Below, in pieces: positions 1-7,570 of a stretch of DNA of 36,101 bases. The number at the start of each line of letters is the position of its first letter. Position 1 is the first letter of the stretch. The notes under the pieces are model-generated. The model was given only the letters and a program-made list of their open reading frames with translations. It was not told where the DNA came from and did not search any database. This DNA comes from Chloroflexota bacterium (lineage in GTDB: Bacteria > Chloroflexota > Anaerolineae > Caldilineales > Caldilineaceae): positions 1 to 36,101 of the forward strand of contig JASGTU010000277.1 of NCBI GenBank assembly GCA_030058085.1. The letters are read 5' to 3'. A program made the position numbers and the translations under genes.

Positions 1-16
1 TGGCAACGGTTTCTAG

Positions 17-2926
17 ATGAGAACGAATAGTCTTGCCGCCACGCTGCGACGCCGCCTGGAACGCATCGTAGCCCGCGTCGCCGATGCCAGCCTAGAGGAC
101 ATACTGCTCGTCACGCTAACCAGCGTCTTTCTTGCCTGCTTCATCGCGGCGGCAGCCGGCATCTCCATTATAGCCTACCGCCTTGAGCTCGAATCCTGGC
201 GCGAGCGGCATGTTCAAACCGCCCGCGCCGGCGCTCAAATCCTGACAATCTATCTGGATCAGGCGCGCCACGCCCTACAGGAAGATGTCAGCCTCATCAA
301 CCACATTCATGACGACGACGCTGCGTCGGCGCTCCAGCATCTTTTCGAGCAGGACGGCGCATCCTTTCTACTCGAAGTGATTCTTTTAGACGAACAAGGA
401 AATATTCTTGCCAGCGCCCACCGCGATTCGCCCGTCCTGGCGAATGTCTTCACCATCCCCCAATCGGCATGGTTTCAGACCGCGCATCTGGGGGAGACGT
501 ATCTGAGCACGCTTCAAATCGCGGCCGACGGTTCACCCTATGCAGTCATGGCCGTTCCCGGCGCAGATAACGGCGTCAACGCCGCGCGCCTGGATATGAA
601 CGTCCTCTGGCAATACGTACAAGATATGAGCTTCGGCGAGTCGAACCGCACCTATATCGTCACCGACAGAGGTCGCATCATCGCCCATCCGGAAGCGGAT
701 TTGGTGCTGGCGAACGCTTCGCTCGCCGGACGACCGGAATATTCCGCTTTCGTCGAATCGCCTGATGACCAGTGGAGCGGAACCTACGTCAATTTCCAGG
801 GCGACCGCGTGATCGGCGCCATGACGCTCCTGCCTGGCACGCGCTGGATCGCAGTAAGCGAGATCCCAGCCTCACAAGCCACAGTCGTACTCCGCCAGAT
901 GCTGTTGCTGGCAATCGTGGTTATTCTGCTATTCACTCTCCTCACCAGAGTCAGCACCGCCTCGATCCTATACCGTCTTCTCTTCCGTCCGCTAGAGCAA
1001 ATTCGCGCCGGCGTGGAGCGCATCGGCCAAGGCCAGTTGAACCATCGAATCCACTATCACGGCAGGGCCGAATTACAAGACGTTGCCACGGCGTTTAACA
1101 ACATGGCCGAACGCCTAGCGGAACGCGACGTGCAGATTGCCGCACGCACTGGAGCACTCGCCGCCGAAGTGACCGAACGCAAGCGCGCGGAGGCGGCGCT
1201 GGTCGCCGCACAAGCGCGCCTCCAGCACCTTGTCTCGGAAAGCCCCGTCACCATCTTCTGCGTTGGAACTGAGCCGCCCTTCGCGCCGACATTTTACTCG
1301 GCCAACAGCGAGAACATCTACGGCTATTCCGCCAAGACGATGATCTCCACGCCCGACTTCTGGTGGAATCACATCCATCCCGAAGACCGCGGCGTGATCG
1401 AACAGGAGACCCAAGAGGCCCTGCGCGCCGGCTTCGCCATGACGGAATATCGTTTCCTGCACGGTAGCGGCTCCTATCGCTGGATGCACGAGGAATTACG
1501 GCTCGTGCGCGGACCGGACGGCAACCCGCTCGAATTTGTCGGTTCGTGCATCAACATCGACGACCGCAAACAGATGGAAGTCGAGTTAGCCCGCGCCCAT
1601 CAGGAGGCGCTGCGGGCCTCCCGACTCAAATCCGATTTCCTCGCCACCATCAGTCACGAAATCCGCACGCCCATGAACGGCATCGTGGGGATGACTGAAC
1701 TGCTCGGCGCCACGCCCTTGACCGAAGATCAGCGGGAGTCCCTAGAGATCATCGGCAGGAGCGCTGACGCCCTCCTCACGATCATCAACGACATTCTCGA
1801 CCTCTCCAAGATCGAGGCGGGCATGCTCGACTTGAACGAGGAGCAGTTCTCCGTCAGAAACGTCGTCAACGACGTCGTTAACCTACTCGCCTTGGGGGCG
1901 CAGAACAAAGGCCTAGTCCTTGCCGCCAATGTCTCCGAAGAAGTCCCTAGCCTCTGCCTCGGCGATCCGTTCCGCCTTCGCCAAGTGCTGATCAACCTGG
2001 TTGGCAACGCCATCAAGTTCACCGAACAAGGCTCTGTGTCCATAACAGTCGACCTCAAGCCTCAACCGGCCTCGACAGACAGCAGTATGGCAGTGCATTT
2101 CGAAGTGATCGACACAGGCAAAGGACTCACCCAAGCGGAGATCAGCCGGCTCTTCACGCCGTTCACGCAGTTGGACGCGTCGGCGGCGCGCCGCCATGGC
2201 GGGACCGGCCTCGGCCTTGCCATCTCCAGCAGTTTGGTCGAGATGATGGGCGGCGAGATCGGCGTCACGAGCCAGCCGCGTAAGGGATCAAGCTTCTGGT
2301 TCTGGATGCCGCTCAAGCCGGTTTCGGACGATGCAAGCCAGGACGAAACCCCGGGCCAAGTTCGTGGCGAAGATCTGGTGTACGATTATGGTCAGAGCGT
2401 GCGCCCAGCCCCTTCGCAACGGCGTGCAGTAACCGGCTCAGCGCCGGCCATCGTCGGCGGCCATCCTGCAGTGCTTCTGGTAGAAGACAATCTGGTCAAC
2501 CAAAAGGTAGCCTTACGGCAGTTGCAGAAGCTGGGCTATACGGCCGACGTCGCCGTCAACGGGCGTGAAGCAGTGGAAGCTGTCCTGCAGGAAAACTACG
2601 CAGTAGTCCTCATGGATTGCCAGATGCCGGAAGTGGATGGCTTCGAGGCCACGCGCATGATCCGCGCCGCCGAACGCCGCAACCGCCGCCACACCCCGAT
2701 CGTAGCCATGACCGCCAACGCCATGGAGGGCGACCGCGAGGCATGCCTAGCCGCCGGAATGGACGATTACATGCCCAAGCCGATCCGTATGGAGGAACTG
2801 GACAAAATCTTGCACCGGTGGAGTGGGGATGTCCGTCAAGCCGCGTGCAAGCCTGCCGAGCGCAATTCCGGCGGCGTGCGTGCGCCTAATGGAAGCCGCG
2901 CCAAAGAACACTCCCCCCCCGGTTAA
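17..2926 (+). CDS. Hybrid sensor histidine kinase/response regulator (dCache-HAMP-PAS-HisKA-HATPase-REC)
   Basis: This is a membrane-bound hybrid kinase of 969 aa that should autophosphorylate on His and pass the phosphate to its own receiver domain. A membrane segment at about residues 29-54 is followed by an extracytoplasmic sensor region (about 58-290) that looks like a double Cache domain. A second membrane segment lies at about 293-312, then HAMP (about 313-372) and PAS (about 403-516). The HisKA box SHEIRTPMNG places the phospho-acceptor at H547. The ATPase has its N-box around N664 (LVGNAIKF) and G-boxes DTGKG and GGTGLGL. The receiver (about 818-935) has acidic ED at 823-824, phospho-acceptor D867 in LMDCQMPEVDG, and K921 in PKP. 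No output domain follows, so a separate Hpt protein or regulator is expected elsewhere. An in-frame TAG directly precedes the ATG, so the gene is complete. No good ribosome site is visible. The ligand is unknown. Confidence 0.93.
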   Translation: MRTNSLAATLRRRLERIVARVADASLEDILLVTLTSVFLACFIAAAAGISIIAYRLELESWRERHVQTARAGAQILTIYLDQARHALQEDVSLINHIHDDDAASALQHLFEQDGASFLLEVILLDEQGNILASAHRDSPVLANVFTIPQSAWFQTAHLGETYLSTLQIAADGSPYAVMAVPGADNGVNAARLDMNVLWQYVQDMSFGESNRTYIVTDRGRIIAHPEADLVLANASLAGRPEYSAFVESPDDQWSGTYVNFQGDRVIGAMTLLPGTRWIAVSEIPASQATVVLRQMLLLAIVVILLFTLLTRVSTASILYRLLFRPLEQIRAGVERIGQGQLNHRIHYHGRAELQDVATAFNNMAERLAERDVQIAARTGALAAEVTERKRAEAALVAAQARLQHLVSESPVTIFCVGTEPPFAPTFYSANSENIYGYSAKTMISTPDFWWNHIHPEDRGVIEQETQEALRAGFAMTEYRFLHGSGSYRWMHEELRLVRGPDGNPLEFVGSCINIDDRKQMEVELARAHQEALRASRLKSDFLATISHEIRTPMNGIVGMTELLGATPLTEDQRESLEIIGRSADALLTIINDILDLSKIEAGMLDLNEEQFSVRNVVNDVVNLLALGAQNKGLVLAANVSEEVPSLCLGDPFRLRQVLINLVGNAIKFTEQGSVSITVDLKPQPASTDSSMAVHFEVIDTGKGLTQAEISRLFTPFTQLDASAARRHGGTGLGLAISSSLVEMMGGEIGVTSQPRKGSSFWFWMPLKPVSDDASQDETPGQVRGEDLVYDYGQSVRPAPSQRRAVTGSAPAIVGGHPAVLLVEDNLVNQKVALRQLQKLGYTADVAVNGREAVEAVLQENYAVVLMDCQMPEVDGFEATRMIRAAERRNRRHTPIVAMTANAMEGDREACLAAGMDDYMPKPIRMEELDKILHRWSGDVRQAACKPAERNSGGVRAPNGSRAKEHSPPG

Positions 2927-2941
2927 GCCTGCACCGGGGGG
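2915..2941. other. GC-only hairpin over the kinase stop codon, between convergent genes
   Basis: An 8-bp stem (CCCCCCGG at 2915-2922 with CCGGGGGG at 2934-2941) has an 11-nt loop that contains the kinase TAA stop. No T-run follows on either strand, so it is at best a weak terminator between the convergent kinase and fabH genes. A 12-bp perfect palindrome, AATTGATCAATT (2953-2964), overlaps the fabH stop codon next to it. Confidence 0.4.
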
Positions 2942-2958
2942 CCAATCAAGCGAATTGA

Positions 2959-4278
2959 TCAATTGTTGCGCGATCCGGAGACTTGTTTCGTGGGCTCCGG
3001 TTTCGGCGTTTCATTGTCCTCTGCAGCCGCCTCTTCCGGGTCCGCCGGCCACACGTCGTACATCCAGCGCACCGCCCGCCGCCACATGCTGCGCGCCGCG
3101 GCCGCCTGGTAACCGGCTTGGCGGCGCGTGCTCCGCCACCAGCCTACCTCCGGCGCAGCGGTGGGCACGCCCCACTTCACGGCGCAGGCCGCCCACGTCA
3201 ACCCGCCGCCAAAGCCGACGAAGACCAAATTGTCGCCCGGCTTGACCTTCTTGGCCTCGATTGCCTCGCATAGCGCAATCGGAATGCTCGCCGTGCTCGT
3301 ATTGCCGTAACGCTGCAGGTTCACGAACACCCGATCTTCCGGAATCTTCAACTGGCGCAACACGCTGTTCTGCACGATGCGCAGATTGGCCTGATGCGGG
3401 ATCACCAGGTCCACGTCGTCCGTCGTCAGCCCCGCCCGGCTGAGCGCTTTTGTGGTGGCTTCGGCCATCACGCGCACCGCAAAGCGGAAAACGGCTTTGC
3501 CCTCCATCTTGATGAAGTGGCTGCCGTTGCTCACAGTCTCCAGGCTGGCCGGGTGTGCGCTGCCGCCCGCCGGCACAATCAGCATGTCTGCGCCTGACCC
3601 GTCGCTCCCCAGCTCCGTCGCCATGATGCCGCCGGGCACATCGCTGGCCGCCACCAACACCGCGCCCGCGCCGTCGCCGAAGAGCACGCAGGTGTTGCGG
3701 TCGGTCCAGTCGACAATGCGGCTCAGCGTCTCCGCGCCGATCACAAGCACGTATTCGGCGTCGCCCGCCAAGATATGGCCGCGCGCCATCGCCAGCCCAT
3801 AGACGAAGCCGGAGCAGGCCGCGCTCAAGTCGAACGCGCCGGCATTAACCGCGCCGATGGCGTCCTGCACCACGCTCGCCGTGGCGGGAAAAATGTACTC
3901 GGGCGAACTGGTCGAGCAAATGATCAGGTCGACCTTGCTGGGGTGGACATCGGCCACATCGAGCGCCTTGCGCGCCGCGGCCGCGGCCAGGCTGGCCGTT
4001 GTCTCATTCGGGTCGGCGGCCACGCGCCGCTCCTCGATGCCGGTGCGCGTGCGAATCCACTCGTCGCTGGTGTCGACGATCTGCTCCAGATCGTGATTCG
4101 TAATCACCTTCGAGGGCACATGATAGCCCCAGCCTACGATCTGTGCGTAACGCGCGCCGCCAGGCTGCGGCAGCGGCGGCGCAGTCGTCTGCGTGGGCGC
4201 CTCGTCCTTGATCGGCGTCGGGCTGGCGCCATTGCGCCCCGGTGCGTAATCAAGACCGGAACGCTCATTCTCGGCCAT
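2959..4278 (-). CDS. fabH: Beta-ketoacyl-ACP synthase III (KAS III) with extended N and C termini
   Basis: The enzyme condenses a short acyl-CoA with malonyl-ACP to start fatty acid synthesis. The core matches FabH: the catalytic triad is visible as C155 in LSAACSGF, H295 in PHQANLR and N326 in YGNTSTAS, and the end of the fold is marked by VGFGGGLTWA. The usual length is about 320-330 aa, whereas this product has 439. The core starts near residue 44 after a Pro/Thr-rich leader. After residue about 370 a tail of about 70 residues is rich in Trp/Arg and then Glu/Pro. The ATG is well supported by AAGGAAGGAA just upstream, so the leader is probably real, although a later start cannot be excluded. 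It lies 24 bp after fabF and is probably cotranscribed with it. No acpP, fabD or fabG is next to the pair. Confidence 0.95.
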   Translation of the reverse strand: MAENERSGLDYAPGRNGASPTPIKDEAPTQTTAPPLPQPGGARYAQIVGWGYHVPSKVITNHDLEQIVDTSDEWIRTRTGIEERRVAADPNETTASLAAAAARKALDVADVHPSKVDLIICSTSSPEYIFPATASVVQDAIGAVNAGAFDLSAACSGFVYGLAMARGHILAGDAEYVLVIGAETLSRIVDWTDRNTCVLFGDGAGAVLVAASDVPGGIMATELGSDGSGADMLIVPAGGSAHPASLETVSNGSHFIKMEGKAVFRFAVRVMAEATTKALSRAGLTTDDVDLVIPHQANLRIVQNSVLRQLKIPEDRVFVNLQRYGNTSTASIPIALCEAIEAKKVKPGDNLVFVGFGGGLTWAACAVKWGVPTAAPEVGWWRSTRRQAGYQAAAARSMWRRAVRWMYDVWPADPEEAAAEDNETPKPEPTKQVSGSRNN

Positions 4279-4302
4279 AGCAATTCCTTCCTTTTGCGTC
4301 GC

Positions 4303-5598
4303 TTACGCCCCAGCCGGCGAGTATTCGCGCAACATAATGCAGGCATTATGGCCGCCGAAGCCAAAGCTGTTGCTCAGCGCCACGCGCACCTGCGCCTTTT
4401 GCGCCGTCAACGGCGTATAGTTCAGATCACAATCCGGATCGGGATCGTCCAAGTTGATGGTGGGCGGGATGACGCCCTCGCCGATAACCTTGATGCAGAC
4501 GACGGCTTCAAACGCGCCGGCGGCGCCCAACATATGGCCTGTCATGCTCTTCGTACTGCTGATGCGGGTCTTGTAGGCGTGCTCCTGAAGCGTCTGCTTG
4601 ATCGCCAACGTCTCGGTGGCGTCATTGAGCCGCGTGCCTGTGCCGTGGGCGTTGATGTAGTCGATGTCCTGCGGCTGCACGCCGTAGGCCGCAGCCTTGC
4701 GCAGCGCCATCTTCATGGCGTTGATCGCCCCGCGGCCTCCCTCGTGGGGAGCCGCCATATTCCATGCGTCTGCGCTGCTGCCGTAACCGATCACTTCGCC
4801 ATAGATGCGCGCGCCACGCGCCAAGGCGTGCGCCTCGGTCTCCAGAACCATAATCGCCGCGCCTTCGCTCATGACAAAGCCGTCGCGCGCGTTGTCAAAC
4901 GGGCGGCAGGCGCCCGCCGGGTCATCAACGCTCTGGCTCAATGCGCCCATCACGTCGAAGCCGGCCACGACCAGCGGCGCCAGCGTCGATTCGGCCCCGC
5001 CTGCCAGGATCACCTCGGCATCGCCGCGGCGCAGCATCTCAAAGGCTTCGCCCACCGCGGCTGTGCCGCTGGCGCAGGCGCTTACCACCGCATGATTCGG
5101 CCCGTGCAGGCCGAACTCGATGGCGATCTTGCCGGCGGCGCTGTCGACCAGCGTATTGGTGATCATAAAGGGACTGACCCGACGCGCCCCCCGCTCGATC
5201 AACACATGGTGATTGTCCAGCGTCGACGTGATCCCCCCAATGCCGCTGCCGACAACAACGCCCACCGCCTCCGGCTCCTCGCCCGCCAGGTCCAGACCGG
5301 AATCGGATAAGGCCTCTTGGGCTGCGACCAACCCGTACTGGATGTATGGGTCCAGGCGACGGGCTTCCTTTCGGTCCATGTAATCCGCGGGGTCGAAGCC
5401 GCGCACTTCGCCGGCAATGGTGACGCGCAGTTCGCTGGTATCAAAGCGAGAGATGTGATCGATGCCGGACCGGCCGGCCAATAATGCGTCCCAGGTGGCG
5501 GCCACATCCAGGCCGAGCGGCGTAACCGCACCCAGCCCGGTGATGACGACGCGCGGCGGCATGCCGTTTGCGCCGTCTGTTCGATTCTGTACAGGCAT
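4303..5598 (-). CDS. fabF: Beta-ketoacyl-ACP synthase II (KAS II)
   Basis: FabF elongates acyl-ACP with malonyl-ACP in the cytosolic type II fatty acid pathway. At 431 aa it has near-normal family length, with a short leader of about 14 residues before VVITGLGAVTPLG. The Cys-His-His active site is clear: C175 in VSACASGTAAVGEA, H318 in NAHGTGTRLND and H355 in SMTGHMLGAAGAFE. The C-terminal SNSFGFGGHNA motif is present. The ATG has GAGGA about 8 nt upstream. It is the first gene of a fabF-fabH pair, and a strong promoter sits about 110 nt upstream. A polyketide-type ketosynthase is less likely, because no acyltransferase or carrier domain is attached or adjacent. Confidence 0.96.
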   Translation of the reverse strand: MPVQNRTDGANGMPPRVVITGLGAVTPLGLDVAATWDALLAGRSGIDHISRFDTSELRVTIAGEVRGFDPADYMDRKEARRLDPYIQYGLVAAQEALSDSGLDLAGEEPEAVGVVVGSGIGGITSTLDNHHVLIERGARRVSPFMITNTLVDSAAGKIAIEFGLHGPNHAVVSACASGTAAVGEAFEMLRRGDAEVILAGGAESTLAPLVVAGFDVMGALSQSVDDPAGACRPFDNARDGFVMSEGAAIMVLETEAHALARGARIYGEVIGYGSSADAWNMAAPHEGGRGAINAMKMALRKAAAYGVQPQDIDYINAHGTGTRLNDATETLAIKQTLQEHAYKTRISSTKSMTGHMLGAAGAFEAVVCIKVIGEGVIPPTINLDDPDPDCDLNYTPLTAQKAQVRVALSNSFGFGGHNACIMLREYSPAGA

Positions 5599-5715
5599 TC
5601 ACTAATCCTCATGATTACGCGGGGCACGCCTCACCCGCTGCGCCGATCGATACACTAGTGATAACACCGTCATGCCCGCGAAGTTGCGCCAGGCAGACCG
5701 GTTCAAAACCGCACG

Positions 5716-5744
5716 ATTATACCGGCTCACCCCAGAAAAACCAA
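5716..5744 (-). promoter_or_regulatory. Sigma-70-type promoter for fabF-fabH
   Basis: On the minus strand the -10 box TATAAT (5716-5721) is perfect. The -35 box TTGGTT (5739-5744) lies 17 bp upstream of it. Transcription should start near 5709, giving a leader of about 110 nt before fabF. The -35 box lies inside the U-tract of the terminator of the upstream gene. Confidence 0.7.
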
Positions 5745-5782
5745 GCGCCGCAGCCGTCAACAAAACGAGACGGCTACGGCGC
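5735..5782 (-). terminator. Intrinsic terminator downstream of the SH3b/PA14 gene
   Basis: A 14-bp stem with one mismatch (5745-5758 with 5769-5782) encloses a 10-nt loop. On the minus strand it is followed by TTGGTTTTTC. It lies about 160 bp after the stop of the SH3b/PA14 gene and just upstream of the fabF promoter, which insulates fabF from readthrough. Confidence 0.65.
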
Positions 5783-5941
5783 ACGCTTCACTAGGTACGA
5801 TGACAAAATCCTTGGGGGACCGTTCACCCTGAACAAAGTAAAGGGTCCCGCTCACATCAGAATGTCAACCGCAGAATGACAACCGCTCGGCGACCAGATC
5901 GCTGCGCGGCGGCCCTTTCTTGGAGCGGCTCACTTCCCGCC
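5783..5941. other. Intergenic stretch between the terminator and the SH3b/PA14 stop codon; short repeats only
   Basis: The whole gap between fabF and the SH3b/PA14 gene (5599-5941) holds the promoter and terminator described separately. The remainder contains a small cruciform (GGGACC at about 5816 with GGTCCC at about 5844, enclosing GTTCA/TGAAC). It also has a tandem 14-bp direct repeat with one difference (5858-5871 and 5872-5885, CAGAATGWCAACCG). No coding region is supported. Confidence 0.45.
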
Positions 5942-7456
5942 TCACTGCCCGACGAGGCGCCACCACACTTGCAATTCCGCCCGGCCGGTGCGGTCATAGT
6001 ATTCCACTACCACCGAATGCACCCCCTGACCGACGCCGACGAAGCGATTGGTCACGTTGTTGTATCCATCGCGCCACTGGTCTATCACGCGCAGCCCGTC
6101 GATCGAGACGCGTACGCCGTCGTCGGAAATGGCATGGAAGATATAATCACCGGCCTCGAATGCGAAATTGCCGCTCCAACGCGCAGACCACAGATCAGCC
6201 GGCACGCCAGTTGCAGCCGATCCATAGCCCCAATCGCGCGCCAGCGGAGTCGACGAGGAGCGCGGCTCTTGCTGGACAACCGACGGCGGCCCCGCCAATG
6301 CTGTGTTGGCAAAGTATTCCGCCTGCCAGGCGGGCGACTGATTGTACCCCGCGATATCGAACCAGAGGCTGGCTAAGCCGGACGCCTCATAGTACTCGAC
6401 GCGCAGTTCGTGCCGTCCCGATAGGGTGCGGTTGGCCGCGTAGGTCCCGCCGCTCGGCCCAAGCCACTCGTCGATCACCAGTTCATTGTCGAGCCACACG
6501 CGCACGCCGTCATCCGCCCGCGCCCGGAACTGATAGATGCCTGGAGTAAAATTCTGCGTCGCCTCGAAACGCATAGAAAACCCATCCGCCGGCAACAGCG
6601 AATGAGGGCTGCCGCCGCCCCAGTCGAAATTAATCGTGTCGACAAACGCCAGGGCGACCGCCGGATCGGCCAAGCGCATATTGTCGAAGAGCGTCACGCG
6701 CCACTTGGCCTGCGGCGTCGGCGTGGGGGTGGGCAGCGGCGTCGGCGTGGCTGCCGGCTGCGGCGTCGGCATTGTCGCCAAGAGCGGCACGGAGCTCAGG
6801 TCGCCCTCCACCGCCACCAAGCGGCTGTCGATCCACCCGCGCACCCCTTCGCCGCAGTCGATCTCCAGCCAAGTCCCGGCGGTATAGCGCCCCACGATGA
6901 CGCAGCGCTGGTTATAGACCACGCTGCCCGCTGCAGCCGTAGACTGGCTGGGACCGGATCGCAGCGTGACCAGGCTAAACCGGACGACGGCGACCGGCGG
7001 CCCGGTGTACTGCGGCGTTGGCGATGGAGTAGGCGTCGGGTCTGCGGGCAAAATGCCGGTGACGACAATCGACGCGTCCCGTCCGCCCGTTGCCTCGTAA
7101 GCCGTCCCCCATACCTTCACCGGCACGCTCGTCCCGCGGCGCGCCAAGGCGTCGATGAGCGTCTCCTCTTCAGGCGACTCGCCGACCAGCCCGAACTCCC
7201 GGTTGTCCGCGGTTGTCAGATAGTGGGAATAGGATCGCCCTACAGACGTGCGCAGATCGCCGACCAGCGCATAGACCGGCTCCGAGCGCGGCGCGGCGGG
7301 CGCCGGCGTAGCCGCCACCTCATAACCCGCCAGCATCGGCAAAAACACATCCCGGTGGCTTTGCGGACCAGCCGTGGTCTGTCCGTGTACAGGCAACACG
7401 CCCATCGCCGCCACGGCGATGACGCACACAATCCACAACCGCCATCCTTTTGCCAT
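5942..7456 (-). CDS. Secreted protein with SH3b domain and two PA14 domains
   Basis: The predicted product is exported (504 aa). A signal peptide is seen at residues 1-25 (hydrophobic stretch, then VHG-Q). Residues about 60-137 form an unassigned domain. A first Pro/Thr linker (about 139-149) leads to an SH3b-like domain (about 150-215) with LRSGPS and GWID. A second Pro/Thr linker (about 230-250) leads to two PA14 domains (about 252-370 and 377-503). Each PA14 copy has DDGVRV followed by a (V)IDxW motif and an EYY strand, the pattern of PA14 carbohydrate-binding modules. The start was placed at the ATG with GGAGG 9 nt upstream; a longer reading frame would bury the signal peptide. No catalytic domain is visible, so a role in cell-wall or glycan binding is inferred. 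Confidence 0.85.
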   Translation of the reverse strand: MAKGWRLWIVCVIAVAAMGVLPVHGQTTAGPQSHRDVFLPMLAGYEVAATPAPAAPRSEPVYALVGDLRTSVGRSYSHYLTTADNREFGLVGESPEEETLIDALARRGTSVPVKVWGTAYEATGGRDASIVVTGILPADPTPTPSPTPQYTGPPVAVVRFSLVTLRSGPSQSTAAAGSVVYNQRCVIVGRYTAGTWLEIDCGEGVRGWIDSRLVAVEGDLSSVPLLATMPTPQPAATPTPLPTPTPTPQAKWRVTLFDNMRLADPAVALAFVDTINFDWGGGSPHSLLPADGFSMRFEATQNFTPGIYQFRARADDGVRVWLDNELVIDEWLGPSGGTYAANRTLSGRHELRVEYYEASGLASLWFDIAGYNQSPAWQAEYFANTALAGPPSVVQQEPRSSSTPLARDWGYGSAATGVPADLWSARWSGNFAFEAGDYIFHAISDDGVRVSIDGLRVIDQWRDGYNNVTNRFVGVGQGVHSVVVEYYDRTGRAELQVWWRLVGQ

Positions 7457-7479
7457 ACCTGTAAGCCTCCGCCAATCGT

Positions 7480-7504
7480 CTGCCCGCGCAAAAACTGCCC
7501 GCGC
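7480..7504. repeat. 10-bp direct repeat upstream of the SH3b/PA14 gene
   Basis: CTGCCCGCGC occurs at 7480-7489 and again at 7495-7504, separated by AAAAA. The 15-bp period and the position 24 bp upstream of the start codon could suit an operator, but nothing else supports this. Confidence 0.3.
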
Positions 7505-7570
7505 CTGTCTACTCAAGAGACGAGCACGGGCCTGCGAATGTTTCGCCAGAGGCCGGCTGCATTGCGCCGG

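Noticed and set aside
3775-5310. Long open frame (511 codons) on the plus strand opposite fabH and fabF
   Set aside because: It is antisense to two genes with intact catalytic motifs, has Arg/Ala/His-rich composition typical of GC-rich shadow frames, and shows no conserved motif.
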